From Akkermansia muciniphila (lineage in GTDB: Bacteria; Verrucomicrobiota; Verrucomicrobiia; Verrucomicrobiales; DEV007), in the NCBI GenBank assembly GCA_945883495.1, contig CAMCXS010000002.1, positions 1 to 64,000 on the forward strand: a stretch of 64,000 nucleotides of DNA, in the 5' to 3' direction. Positions 26,558 through 35,389 of this stretch are shown here, one piece after another. Within the stretch, counting starts at the first letter, position 1, and every line of letters begins with the position of its first letter. The notes under the pieces are model-generated. The model did not search any database. It was not told the DNA's origin and worked only from the letters and a program-made list of their open reading frames with translations. The translations under genes were made by a program, and so were the position numbers.

Positions 26558-26713
26558 TCAACCCTCGTGCTTGGTCTTGGGAATACCGATCGGGCTGGTG
26601 CCCTCTTTCCACACACCGCGCTGACGGAGCAGCTTGATGCGCTCGAAACGCTTGAGGACGTTCCGCTTTTTGCCGGATCCCGAAGCTCCTTTAAGGCTGT
26701 TGTGTTGCGACAT
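26558..26713 (-). CDS. Small basic protein (Verrucomicrobia/Chlamydiae type)
   Basis: A 51-residue, strongly basic protein (MSQHNSLKG..., KKRNVLKRFERIKLLRQRG, ending IPKTKHEG). It matches the small basic protein family I know from Verrucomicrobia, Lentisphaerae and Chlamydiae (TIGR04137), whose members are thought to associate with RNA or the ribosome. GGAG lies 7 bases upstream of the ATG. Its size makes it easy to miss in automated annotation. It is a good taxonomic marker for this window. The molecular role is unproven. Confidence 0.85.
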   Translation of the reverse strand: MSQHNSLKGASGSGKKRNVLKRFERIKLLRQRGVWKEGTSPIGIPKTKHEG

Positions 26714-26799
26714 GCTGAGGCTCCCTGGCTGTTGAAGGGCCGGAACTCTATCGGCCTCCGATGGAATTGCAACCGCAAATCATCATGAAGATTCGCTCG

Positions 26800-29781
26800 T
26801 CACTTCGCCGCCGAAGCCTGCGGCTTGGCCTGATCGAAGCGATAGTACATTGATTCGTATTTCTTGCGGAGGGCGTCCACTTTGCGTTGTTGCTCCTCGA
26901 GCGTCTTCTGCGTCTCGGTTTTTTCCTGAAGCAGAGATGCCACCGTGGTTTCCTTTTCCCGGGTCAGCTTGGTGCGCTCCGCAATGACTTTTGGGGTCTC
27001 CTGGGCCGTCAGAGTCGCTTTTTGGACTTCCTGGGCCGTCGATTCCACCTTGGTGAAGGTCTCCTTGATGGTCTTCTCGATCTCCGGCATTTTCCCGCTG
27101 ATCGCCTTGAGACTGCTCTCGTCGAGGGGCTCCACGCCCTCAGGCATTGGGCTCGTTTCTCCCACCAGCATGCCACTGACCGTCCGGGCGGCGAACAGCG
27201 CGAGGCCATTTTCCACCACGTCGTCCTTCGCCGTTTCGATGTATTGGTTGCCTTTCTCGATCGTGGTCTTCGCCACAACCAAGGTTTCTTCCGCCTGCGC
27301 CAGAGCTTTTTTCGCCTGGTCACGCTCGGCCAATGCGGCGCTGGCCTTCTCGTCCAAGGAGATCATTTGCTCGCGATAGTTCCCCAAGGTCTCGTTCTCG
27401 CCGTGCAGGGTCAAGTTGACCTCCGCCGCCGCCCACTTGTCCACTTGGTATTGAGCAAACCGGATATCGACTTTCGCTTTTTCCTGTTTCGCTTTGGCTG
27501 CGGACTCTGCTTGAGCCAACTGATTCAGCTTGTCGCCTGCCGCCTTGGCCGCCGCTTCCTTCGGTGCCACGTTCGCATCGGCCGCCGCCAGGGCTTTCTT
27601 CGCCCCATCAAGTTTCGCTCGAATGGCTGCCGATTCCTTCTTGGCGGAGTCGAGCGCTGCCTGCGCCGCCCCGATCGCTTTGTCCGCCGACGAGTTATCC
27701 TTGGGCAGATTGGAGACAACCAGATCCAGCGCTTTGGCCTCGACCTCAAGCTGTGGGATCTGCGCCTTGGCCTCCGCGATGGTTTTCTCCAAGCTGGCAA
27801 TCTTGGCTCCGGCGTCCCGGCGTTTGGTTTCCGCCTGCGCCACCGCGGCATCGGCCGTGCCGAGAGCGGATTTGGCTTGGGTGAGCTGAGCCTTCAGATC
27901 GGCGTTGTCTGGCAGTTGCTCCACCTGCATCTGCAACATCTTCACCTTTTGCTCCGCCTTCGCTTTTTCCCCGGCCAAGGCCTGCAATTGCTGCTCCAAC
28001 ACCGGGAACTCCTTCCGCAAGGCAGCCACATCGCCCGTTTGGCGGGTAATTGCGGCGTTGCGCTCCGCGATCAGCTTGCGCTTTTCTCCCGCTGCCGCGG
28101 TCTTCTCCGCAGCCGCCTTTTGCGCGACCGCTACCATGTTGCGGGCTTCCGCCAGCTTCGTTTCAGATTGCTTCACCAGCGTGTCCACCTGAGCGACTTG
28201 CTGTTCGCTGCTCTTCACCGCGCCCTCGGCATCCGCCTTGGCCTTCCGGGCGACCGCCAGGGCTTTGTTGGCCTCGTCGGCTGGTTTACGTGCCGCAGCC
28301 GTGGCGTCAGAGGCTTTTTTCACGTCCGCCTCCAGCGTGGGCAGTTGGCCGGTGAGCTTGGCGATGCTGTCCTTGGCTCGCTGCTGCTGCACCTGAATCG
28401 GCGGAGGATTGCTGATTAGCTCACCAACTTTGGTTCCGTCCGCCACATTCCAGACCACCAAAGATCCGTTCCAGTCGCCGCTGATGACGCGCTTGCCGTC
28501 AGACGTGAACGTCACGGAGGTCACAATATCGCTGAAACCGGTAATCTCCCGCTGCAGCGCACCATTCAGATCCCAGATTTTTACGCGATTGTCCCGACCG
28601 CAGGTCACCAGTTTGGAACCATCCGGGGAGAAATCGATGTCCTGGGCTCCGCCGCCGTGCGCCGCCCACTTCTTCAGGTTGGTGCCTTTCTGCATCTCCC
28701 ACGTCGTGACCTGCCCATCCTCGCTACACGCGGCAAGGACGTTTGAATCGGCGCGCCAGGTGATCCCGGTAACCGCCAGTTGGTGCGACTTCAGCTCGTA
28801 AAACTCGATGCCGCTCCCAGCTTCCCAAACGTAAAGATCGCCCGTCCGCCCTCCGGAGGCCAGCAGCACCCCGTCCGGACTGTATTCCAACTCCAGCAAC
28901 CAGTCCGGATGCTTCTTAATGGAGTGCAACTGCTCTCCCGTCCGGGTATCGTAGATCTTCAAATTGCGTCCCGGGCCACCCAAGGCAACGTGCCCATGAT
29001 CCGGGCTGATATCCGCCGCCAGCGCGGTGTCAAACTCCTTCCCGACCTCAATGACGCGCTCCCCGGTCTTCACGTCCCAGGCCACCGACTTGCCGAACTT
29101 GCCGCCCCGTCCACCACCCGCCACGAGCAGCGAGCCGTTGGCACTGAAGGAAATGTCCTCCGGAAATCCTTCCGGGAACGCCAGAATGCCCACTAGGTCG
29201 AGATGCTCTGACTCATAGAGCAAGACTTGCTTTTGTCCCGCGATCGCTACCAAAGGCGCCCAGGGACTTGCGGCCATGGCAGTAATCGCATTGGCCCGCG
29301 CCGTCACCACTTCCGGCTGCAAGAGAACATGCTCCGGCATCGCGGGATCTTTCGGTCGCCCCGCCGTCACCTCAACCGTCGCCGCCAAGGTGGGGCCGGT
29401 CGACTTTTTGGCCTTGCTGTCCTTGGTTTCCAAAAGGCCGCCTTCGATCCACTTCTTCAAAATCGCGATCTGGGGATCGGGAATCTTTGGCTTGTTCGGC
29501 GGCATTTTCGGCTCTTCCGCATGCGTGCAGAGAGTCACCAGACGGCTGCCGTCGGGATTCCCAGCCTTGGCCACCGCCCCACCGGAGCCACCCGCCATCG
29601 TCGCGCTGTAGGAAGTCAGATCGAGACCGCCCTTGGCCTCATCCGGGTTGTGGCAGTTCAAGCAGGCGCTTTCGAGCACCGGCAACACATGGTCCACAAA
29701 GGTGATCTTCTCTCCATCCGCGGCGCGAGAAGCCACCATCGCCGAGAGGAGAACGACGCTTCCAAAAAGGGTCTTTTTCAT
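26800..29781 (-). CDS. Cytochrome c-WD40-coiled-coil protein (planctomycete-type)
   Basis: A 993-residue exported protein. A signal peptide (1-20) is followed by a planctomycete-type cytochrome c domain with a CLNCH heme site (C40, C43, H44) and MPPNKP (~93-98). WD40 repeats run from about 160 to 460 (for example VTGITWRADSNVLAACSEDGQVTTWE and LVTCGRDNRVKIWDLNG). The last ~500 residues are an almost unbroken Ala/Lys/Glu-rich coiled coil. The heme suggests electron transfer in the periplasm, with the propeller as a docking platform. The long coiled coil may span the periplasm or form filaments. No adjacent DUF1549/DUF1501 partner gene, as often found with such proteins, is seen. Confidence 0.85.
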   Translation of the reverse strand: MKKTLFGSVVLLSAMVASRAADGEKITFVDHVLPVLESACLNCHNPDEAKGGLDLTSYSATMAGGSGGAVAKAGNPDGSRLVTLCTHAEEPKMPPNKPKIPDPQIAILKKWIEGGLLETKDSKAKKSTGPTLAATVEVTAGRPKDPAMPEHVLLQPEVVTARANAITAMAASPWAPLVAIAGQKQVLLYESEHLDLVGILAFPEGFPEDISFSANGSLLVAGGGRGGKFGKSVAWDVKTGERVIEVGKEFDTALAADISPDHGHVALGGPGRNLKIYDTRTGEQLHSIKKHPDWLLELEYSPDGVLLASGGRTGDLYVWEAGSGIEFYELKSHQLAVTGITWRADSNVLAACSEDGQVTTWEMQKGTNLKKWAAHGGGAQDIDFSPDGSKLVTCGRDNRVKIWDLNGALQREITGFSDIVTSVTFTSDGKRVISGDWNGSLVVWNVADGTKVGELISNPPPIQVQQQRAKDSIAKLTGQLPTLEADVKKASDATAAARKPADEANKALAVARKAKADAEGAVKSSEQQVAQVDTLVKQSETKLAEARNMVAVAQKAAAEKTAAAGEKRKLIAERNAAITRQTGDVAALRKEFPVLEQQLQALAGEKAKAEQKVKMLQMQVEQLPDNADLKAQLTQAKSALGTADAAVAQAETKRRDAGAKIASLEKTIAEAKAQIPQLEVEAKALDLVVSNLPKDNSSADKAIGAAQAALDSAKKESAAIRAKLDGAKKALAAADANVAPKEAAAKAAGDKLNQLAQAESAAKAKQEKAKVDIRFAQYQVDKWAAAEVNLTLHGENETLGNYREQMISLDEKASAALAERDQAKKALAQAEETLVVAKTTIEKGNQYIETAKDDVVENGLALFAARTVSGMLVGETSPMPEGVEPLDESSLKAISGKMPEIEKTIKETFTKVESTAQEVQKATLTAQETPKVIAERTKLTREKETTVASLLQEKTETQKTLEEQQRKVDALRKKYESMYYRFDQAKPQASAAK

Positions 29782-29958
29782 GTCGAGGAATCGAGTCCTT
29801 CTCAGACGCTTCTATGTCCAATAGCGCGTCCAGGGGAAGAACTTAGTGGGGGCTGCGCGATGATTGTTCAAAGCAAGCCCCTCGCATACACGCGTCTGAC
29901 TTGCGCGCCTTTTCGCTAAATTGCGATTTGCCCGGCTGCGGGGCGCGGCCATCCGGCC

Positions 29959-30975
29959 TTAGTTCCCGTCGAACAGATTGCCCAAACCGCCGAGGATGGA
30001 GCCTTCATCCACCGATGCTCCGCCCACGTTCGTTTGCGGAGCCGCGCGGAAAATCCGATCCGCCAAGCGCGAGAACGGCAGACTCTGCAGCCACACCGTG
30101 CCGTGCCCTCGCAAGGTGGCCAGAAAGAGCCCTTCGCCACCGAATATCATCGACTTGAGATTGCCCGCCCGTTCGATGTCGTATTGAACCCCGGCCTCGA
30201 ACGCCACGATGCATCCTGTATCGACGCGCAGAACCTCGCCGCGCAATTCCCGGCGGATCACCGTGCCACCGGCGTGAAGGAAGGCCAAACCGTCGCCGCT
30301 GAGCCGCTGCAAAATGAACCCTTCCCCGCCAAACAGCCCGGCCCCCAGCCGCCGCTGAAAAGCGATGCTGATTTGAGTTCCCTTGGCGGCACACAGGAAC
30401 GAGTCCTTCTGGCAAAGAATTTCGCCGGTGAGCTGGCTCATATCCACCGGGACAATCTTGCCCGGATACGGAGCGGCGAAAGCGACCCGGCGCTTCCTGG
30501 CTCCGGTGTTCGTGAAATGCGTCATGAAAATGGATTCCCCGGTGAGCATCCGTTTGCCCACATTCAGGAGCTTGCCCATGATCCCTTCGTTTGGGCTGGA
30601 GCCGTCCCCCATCTTTGTCTCAAAGACGATCCCATCTTCCATGTAGTTCATCGCCCCGGCCTCGGCGACCACGGTCTCGCCCGGATCCAGCTCCACTTCG
30701 ACGAGTTGCAGATCGTCTCCAAAGATCTCGTAATCGACCTCATGACAGCGGCGTTGTGGATGAGGCGGAGCCACATGCATCGGCGGCAAGGGCGGAGGCG
30801 TGCCGGTGGAAAAGAGCTGGGGAAACACCTCGCCCGCCGGAGCCCAACCCGCCATCCCCGGCCTCCAGAGCAAGGTCTGCGGAGAAACGCTGCCCGCCCG
30901 CACCAAGTCATGAAGCGCCTCCTCGGACGCAGTTTCCGCTTTTCCTCCGAGACCGGTGTAATGCCACTCCTGCAT
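29959..30975 (-). CDS. AIM24/TIGR00266-family protein with GYF_2 domain
   Basis: A 338-residue protein. The first ~55 residues form a GYF_2-type domain ([37 protein letters not shown]). After a proline-rich linker comes an AIM24/TIGR00266 beta-roll domain with repeated [15 protein letters not shown]-, [13 protein letters not shown]- and [10 protein letters not shown]-type turns. The family is widespread but poorly understood; relatives are linked to membrane organisation in mitochondria. No signal peptide. The ATG at 30975 has AGGAAA about 11 bases upstream; an upstream TTG is unlikely. Confidence 0.85.
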   Translation of the reverse strand: MQEWHYTGLGGKAETASEEALHDLVRAGSVSPQTLLWRPGMAGWAPAGEVFPQLFSTGTPPPLPPMHVAPPHPQRRCHEVDYEIFGDDLQLVEVELDPGETVVAEAGAMNYMEDGIVFETKMGDGSSPNEGIMGKLLNVGKRMLTGESIFMTHFTNTGARKRRVAFAAPYPGKIVPVDMSQLTGEILCQKDSFLCAAKGTQISIAFQRRLGAGLFGGEGFILQRLSGDGLAFLHAGGTVIRRELRGEVLRVDTGCIVAFEAGVQYDIERAGNLKSMIFGGEGLFLATLRGHGTVWLQSLPFSRLADRIFRAAPQTNVGGASVDEGSILGGLGNLFDGN

Positions 30976-31089
30976 CCGGAGACTATTTCCTGACAAAACA
31001 GCCCAGTCAACTTCACGGACCAGCCTTTCCGCTTGCCTGAAGGCCGGGACGATACGTCAAATAGAAGCGCCTGCCCGGCGCCGTCGCTC

Positions 31090-32868
31090 ATGCCACCCGC
31101 GATCCGCTCCCTCTTCATCCTCGCCGCCGCCGCGCTGACACCTCTCCTCACATCTCAAGGCGCCGACATCTCTCCGGCGGTGCCCAAGTCCCTGTGGCAA
31201 CCCGTGCTCGATCCCGGCGCGGTTCCGCATCCCGGCCCGGTGACTTCCATGAACCCGTTCGTTTCCTACACCCACTTGGGGACGGACTTCGGCTTCCACG
31301 GCCCGGCCGAAAGCCGCCTTGTTTGGAGCGAGGGTCGCATCGGCGCGGATCTCACCGGACTGGATGCCTGGGCCGGCATGTGGCACTCCCTTCAAGGACT
31401 GGCCGCCTCCACCGCGGAATCGCTTGATTTCGCCGCTCCCTACCCCGCCCCTGTCCGCACCGCGAGCCAACCCAAAATCACCTCGATCGCCGTCCAAGCC
31501 GGAGGCGCCGGAAAACTGAAGCTCGAAATCAAGAGTTCCGGGGAAGATTTGCTTTGGCAGCATTCATTCACCCTGGAGGAACCCAGCACCGCCCCGCTCG
31601 CCGTCCCGGTGGACCCGCTCGCGCTGCGCCGCGCCAAATTTCTCGTCTGGACCGCCGAACCAGGCTCACGAATTTCACTCGGTAAGGTCGCGCTCGGCGT
31701 CGAATCCACCTCTACCGGCGTGGATGACTTCGCCCTGCGCGCCTCCTTCGCCAAACTTGCCCGCTGCTACTCCCAAGGCACCGGTTTGGTCCGGGACCGG
31801 GCGCATGTCGGACACGGCGCCTTCGATAGCATCCCAGCTTCCGGGCTCTTCGCCTTGGCCACCGCCGCCGTCAGCTCACCGGAAATCGCCATCGTGGATC
31901 CGGACGACGCCCGTCGCATTCTCCACGAAGTATTCGACGCCCTCAGCGGCATCAAGAAAGCCAGCGGCCTCCTCCCCCACTTCGTCTGCGAGATCGATGG
32001 CCAACACGTCATCCACCCGCGGACCGAATACAGCACCGTCGACACCGCGATTGCCTACCAAGGAATGCTCTTGGCGGCCTCAATCCTCGGCGAAGACGAA
32101 CTGCGCGTCCGCATCCTCGAAGCCATCCAGGAGATTGATTTCCCTGCACTGACACTGGCGGACGGCACGATCAGTCACGGGCTGCGGGAAGATGGCTCCA
32201 CCGTGATCCCCTATTCGTGGCGCGACTGGGGCGGCGAAAGCGCGTTGGTGATTCTTCTGCGCGGCATGGCCGAAGCGTCTGCTCCCACCCCGGTCATGGC
32301 CAATACCGGCCGTCCCTGGCAGGGCACCGGATTCATCGCGGAGATTCAAAGCTTGTTTCACCCGGATTTCGACTCGCCACAACCCGATGCCGTGAGTGGC
32401 GTCGATTGGCTGAACGCCCGCCGCACTCTTCTCGATAAGCAGAAGCGATACTGGACCACGAATTCCCCCGATTCCGCCGCCGCCAAGCTCGGGCTCTACG
32501 GCCTCTCCGCCAGCGAATCGGTCACGGGCCGGAGCTACCAGGTCAATGGCGTCGACCTGGCCAACCAGGACAGCCTCCAGCCTCACTACCTGCTCATGGC
32601 CGCCGCCATTGATCCGAATCCCGCCTCGGTGCAAACGAGCTTGCAGCGCCTAGTCGAGCAAGGCTGGCTTGCGCCCTGGGGCATGGTCGAAACCTTTTCC
32701 GCCGACGGGCGCCATTATCTTCCGATGATGGGCTCACTCAACGCCGGGTTCGAGGCGCTGGGCGCTTACCATTTCGTGACCGGGGCAAAACGGCTAAACA
32801 ACGCAATTTATGAGGCAAGCCGCGCTCTCCCGGAGGTCCGCGCCGCGATGAAGGCGTTTTACCACTGA
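31090..32868 (+). CDS. Secreted (alpha/alpha)6-barrel, GH144-like protein
   Basis: A 592-residue protein with a signal peptide (~1-24), an N-terminal beta-rich region and a helical barrel domain. The segments GLLPHFVCEIDG, YSTVDTAIAYQGMLLAA and LNAGFEALGAYHF resemble the GH144/glucoamylase-like group, in which the STVDTA Asp lies near the active site. A periplasmic or secreted glycan-active enzyme is likely, possibly on beta-1,2-glucan, but identity is low by eye. It is divergent from the AIM24-like gene (114-base shared upstream region) and convergent with recN. Confidence 0.55.
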   Translation: MPPAIRSLFILAAAALTPLLTSQGADISPAVPKSLWQPVLDPGAVPHPGPVTSMNPFVSYTHLGTDFGFHGPAESRLVWSEGRIGADLTGLDAWAGMWHSLQGLAASTAESLDFAAPYPAPVRTASQPKITSIAVQAGGAGKLKLEIKSSGEDLLWQHSFTLEEPSTAPLAVPVDPLALRRAKFLVWTAEPGSRISLGKVALGVESTSTGVDDFALRASFAKLARCYSQGTGLVRDRAHVGHGAFDSIPASGLFALATAAVSSPEIAIVDPDDARRILHEVFDALSGIKKASGLLPHFVCEIDGQHVIHPRTEYSTVDTAIAYQGMLLAASILGEDELRVRILEAIQEIDFPALTLADGTISHGLREDGSTVIPYSWRDWGGESALVILLRGMAEASAPTPVMANTGRPWQGTGFIAEIQSLFHPDFDSPQPDAVSGVDWLNARRTLLDKQKRYWTTNSPDSAAAKLGLYGLSASESVTGRSYQVNGVDLANQDSLQPHYLLMAAAIDPNPASVQTSLQRLVEQGWLAPWGMVETFSADGRHYLPMMGSLNAGFEALGAYHFVTGAKRLNNAIYEASRALPEVRAAMKAFYH

Positions 32869-32873
32869 TCCGC

Positions 32874-34532
32874 TCAAACGCCCGCGAGCATCGCTTCCGC
32901 CAGGTTGCGCGCCGTCTCGCCTCCGCCGCCCAGCATCCTCGTCACTTCGGCGACCCGCCGCTCGCCCTTGACCTCGATCAGCGAGGAACGGGTCTTGCCC
33001 TCTTCAACGATCTTCTGCACGACGTAGTGGTGATGCGCCAGGGAAGCCACCTGGGGCATGTGAGTGATGGCGACGACCTGATGCTTTTCGCCCAAGGATG
33101 CCATTTTGCGCCCCACCGCGTGCGCAATCTCCCCGCCTACGTTGGCGTCGATCTCGTCGAAGACCATCAACGGGATGCTGTCCTCGTCCGCCAAGGCGTT
33201 CTTCACCGCCAACATCACCCGGGACATCTCGCCGCTCGAAGCGATCACACGCAACGGCTTGAACGGTTGCCCTGGGTTCGGCGCGAATTGAAAATCGACC
33301 ATCTCCATCCCGGAAGGCCCCGGCGTGTCCGAGTATTTGAGGGCGATCTCGAACTTCGATTGCCGGAAGCCCAAATCTTCCAAATGCCCTGACACCTCCG
33401 CCGCCAGTTCGGGCGCCGCCTGCAACCGAGTCGCGCTCAAAATCCGAGCCCGTTCCCGGAGTTCCTGGAGCCGCTCCGCCGCAATCTGCTCCAACCGGTG
33501 CAATTCCTCCCCTCGTCCCTCAATGGCGTTGAGTTTCCGTTCCGCGTGCTCTCCAAAGGCGATGACGCTTTCCACGGATCCGCCATACTTGCGCTTCAAC
33601 GCCTCAATCAAATCAATCCGCGCTTCCAGCCGCGCCACCTCCGCCGGATTGATCTCCAGCGAACTCACGTACCGGTGCAGCCCTCGCTCCATTTCTTCCA
33701 ACTCGACCTGCGCGGTCTCAAAACCCGATACCAGACCGCTCGTCGCTTCATCGAAGCGTTCCAATTCCCGAACGTGCCGATGCATGTCGCGCAGTTGACC
33801 GAGAACGGCCATCGGCCCTTGGGACAGGCGACGCGAAATCTCGCTGGCGGCATCAATGAGCCGTTGGCTGTTGGAGGCGACCGCGTATTGCATCTCCAAC
33901 TCCGGCTCTTCGTTCGGTTTGAGATCCGCCTTTTTGATCTCCTCCACTTGAAAGCGGAGCAACCCGAGCTCCTGCTCCGTCGCTCGTTCAGCGTCCCGCA
34001 GTGCTTCAAAGTTCTGCACGGCCTCGCGCCATTGCTGGTAGGCCCCGCGGTACGCTTTGACGATCTCCTCGGTGCCCGCGTAGGCGTCGAGCATCGATAA
34101 CTGACGCTCCTGAGACATGAGCGACTGGTGATCGTGCGGTCCATGAAGATCCACGAGCACTTCCCCGAGTTCCTTCAAGACCTGAAGCGTCGCCGGCGCG
34201 CAGTTGATGAATTGCTTGTTCTTGCCGGTGATGCTGAAAACGCGCTTCAGAACAATCGTATCATCTTCGCAAGGCTCCAACCCGCAGCGGACCAAGATTT
34301 CATTCACCTCGTCGCGATTCGGCAATTCGAAGACCGCCTCCACCGTGCAATGCGTCTCCCCGGACCGGACCAGCTCTCGCTCCGCCCGGTCCCCGAGGAT
34401 CAATTTCAGTGCCCCGACAATCATCGACTTGCCCGCTCCCGTCTCTCCGGTGACCGTGACCAGCCTCGGCCCGAGTTCCCAGGTAAGGTCATCGACCAAA
34501 GCGAGATTCTTGATTTTCAGGACCGCGAGCAT
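32874..34532 (-). CDS. recN: DNA repair protein RecN
   Basis: A 552-residue SMC-like ATPase acting early in double-strand break repair. Walker A GETGAGKSM (~residue 30) lies in the N-terminal head, long coiled-coil arms occupy ~150-360, and the C-terminal head has the signature ASSGEMSRVMLAVK (~440) and Walker B LMVFDEIDANVGGEIA (~470). The ATG at 34532 gives canonical length; upstream frame to 34835 overlaps the divergent MBL gene and is not used. No ribosome-binding site or LexA-type box was recognised upstream. Confidence 0.95.
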   Translation of the reverse strand: MLAVLKIKNLALVDDLTWELGPRLVTVTGETGAGKSMIVGALKLILGDRAERELVRSGETHCTVEAVFELPNRDEVNEILVRCGLEPCEDDTIVLKRVFSITGKNKQFINCAPATLQVLKELGEVLVDLHGPHDHQSLMSQERQLSMLDAYAGTEEIVKAYRGAYQQWREAVQNFEALRDAERATEQELGLLRFQVEEIKKADLKPNEEPELEMQYAVASNSQRLIDAASEISRRLSQGPMAVLGQLRDMHRHVRELERFDEATSGLVSGFETAQVELEEMERGLHRYVSSLEINPAEVARLEARIDLIEALKRKYGGSVESVIAFGEHAERKLNAIEGRGEELHRLEQIAAERLQELRERARILSATRLQAAPELAAEVSGHLEDLGFRQSKFEIALKYSDTPGPSGMEMVDFQFAPNPGQPFKPLRVIASSGEMSRVMLAVKNALADEDSIPLMVFDEIDANVGGEIAHAVGRKMASLGEKHQVVAITHMPQVASLAHHHYVVQKIVEEGKTRSSLIEVKGERRVAEVTRMLGGGGETARNLAEAMLAGV

Positions 34533-34580
34533 TGAGTTGAGGGGCAGGTTAGAGTATGGAGTCGCTTCCGTTTTTTTCAA

Positions 34581-35375
34581 ATGCCCAGCACCGACTCCCT
34601 CACGATTACCTTTCTCGGCACCGGCACGTCCTTGGGCATCCCCGTGATCGGTTGCGACTGCGCCGTTTGCACCTCGCCCGACCCCAGAAACAAGCGCTCG
34701 CGGTCGTCGATCTACGTCCAAACCGGGCAGACCTCGTTCGTGATCGATACCGGCCCGGATTTCCGCTCGCAATGCCTCCGGGAAAATGTCCGGCGCGTGG
34801 ATGCTGCGGTCTACACGCATCCGCACAGCGACCACATCATGGGGTTCGATGACCTAAGGCAGTTCTGTTTCGGAGAACACGCTACCATGCCGGTTTACTC
34901 GACGCCCGAGTGCCTTGAAACGATCCAACTGGCATTCGCCTTCGCGTTCGACCGGGCCAATTGGAACCCGGTCTACCTGAAACCGGTCGCTTGGCCCGTC
35001 ACGGGTCCGTTCGAGATCTCGGATGTCCGCCTCACCCCACTAGAGGTGGTGCATGGCAAGGTTCGCACTGTCGGCTATTTGCTCGAAACCGGGAATCGCC
35101 GCCTCGCCGCGTACATTCCAGATTGCAAACACATCCCGGAATCGTCCATCGAACTCATGAAGGGCGTCGATAGCCTCATCATCGACTGCCTGCGACTCCA
35201 GCCGCATTGGACCCACTTGAGCCTTGAGGAAGCTTTGGCGGTGCGAGAAGCCGTAGGGCCCCGTCAAACATGGTTGACCCACATCTCGGACCGCCTCGAT
35301 CACGCCAGCTTGGCAGCCGGACTGGCAGACGGTGTCCAGGTGGCCTACGATGGATTGAAATTGCACTTCGCGTGA
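34581..35375 (+). CDS. MBL-fold metallo-hydrolase (PhnP-like)
   Basis: A 264-residue metallo-beta-lactamase-fold hydrolase with the metal-binding HPHSDH motif (~residue 79), FLGTGTSLGIPVIGCDCAVC at the N-terminus, VVHGKVRTVGY (~158) and late LTHISDRLDH (~235). The Cys pair after GC-x-C resembles PhnP-type cyclic phosphodiesterases, which carry a structural zinc. The substrate is probably a phosphodiester. It is divergent from recN. Its TGA overlaps a possible GTG start of the next gene. Confidence 0.88.
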   Translation: MPSTDSLTITFLGTGTSLGIPVIGCDCAVCTSPDPRNKRSRSSIYVQTGQTSFVIDTGPDFRSQCLRENVRRVDAAVYTHPHSDHIMGFDDLRQFCFGEHATMPVYSTPECLETIQLAFAFAFDRANWNPVYLKPVAWPVTGPFEISDVRLTPLEVVHGKVRTVGYLLETGNRRLAAYIPDCKHIPESSIELMKGVDSLIIDCLRLQPHWTHLSLEEALAVREAVGPRQTWLTHISDRLDHASLAAGLADGVQVAYDGLKLHFA

Positions 35376-35389
35376 ATCACATTCGCCCC

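Noticed and set aside
34533-34835. RecN N-terminal extension of ~100 residues
   Set aside because: It overlaps the divergent MBL-hydrolase gene and is unlike RecN; the ATG at 34532 gives the normal start and length.
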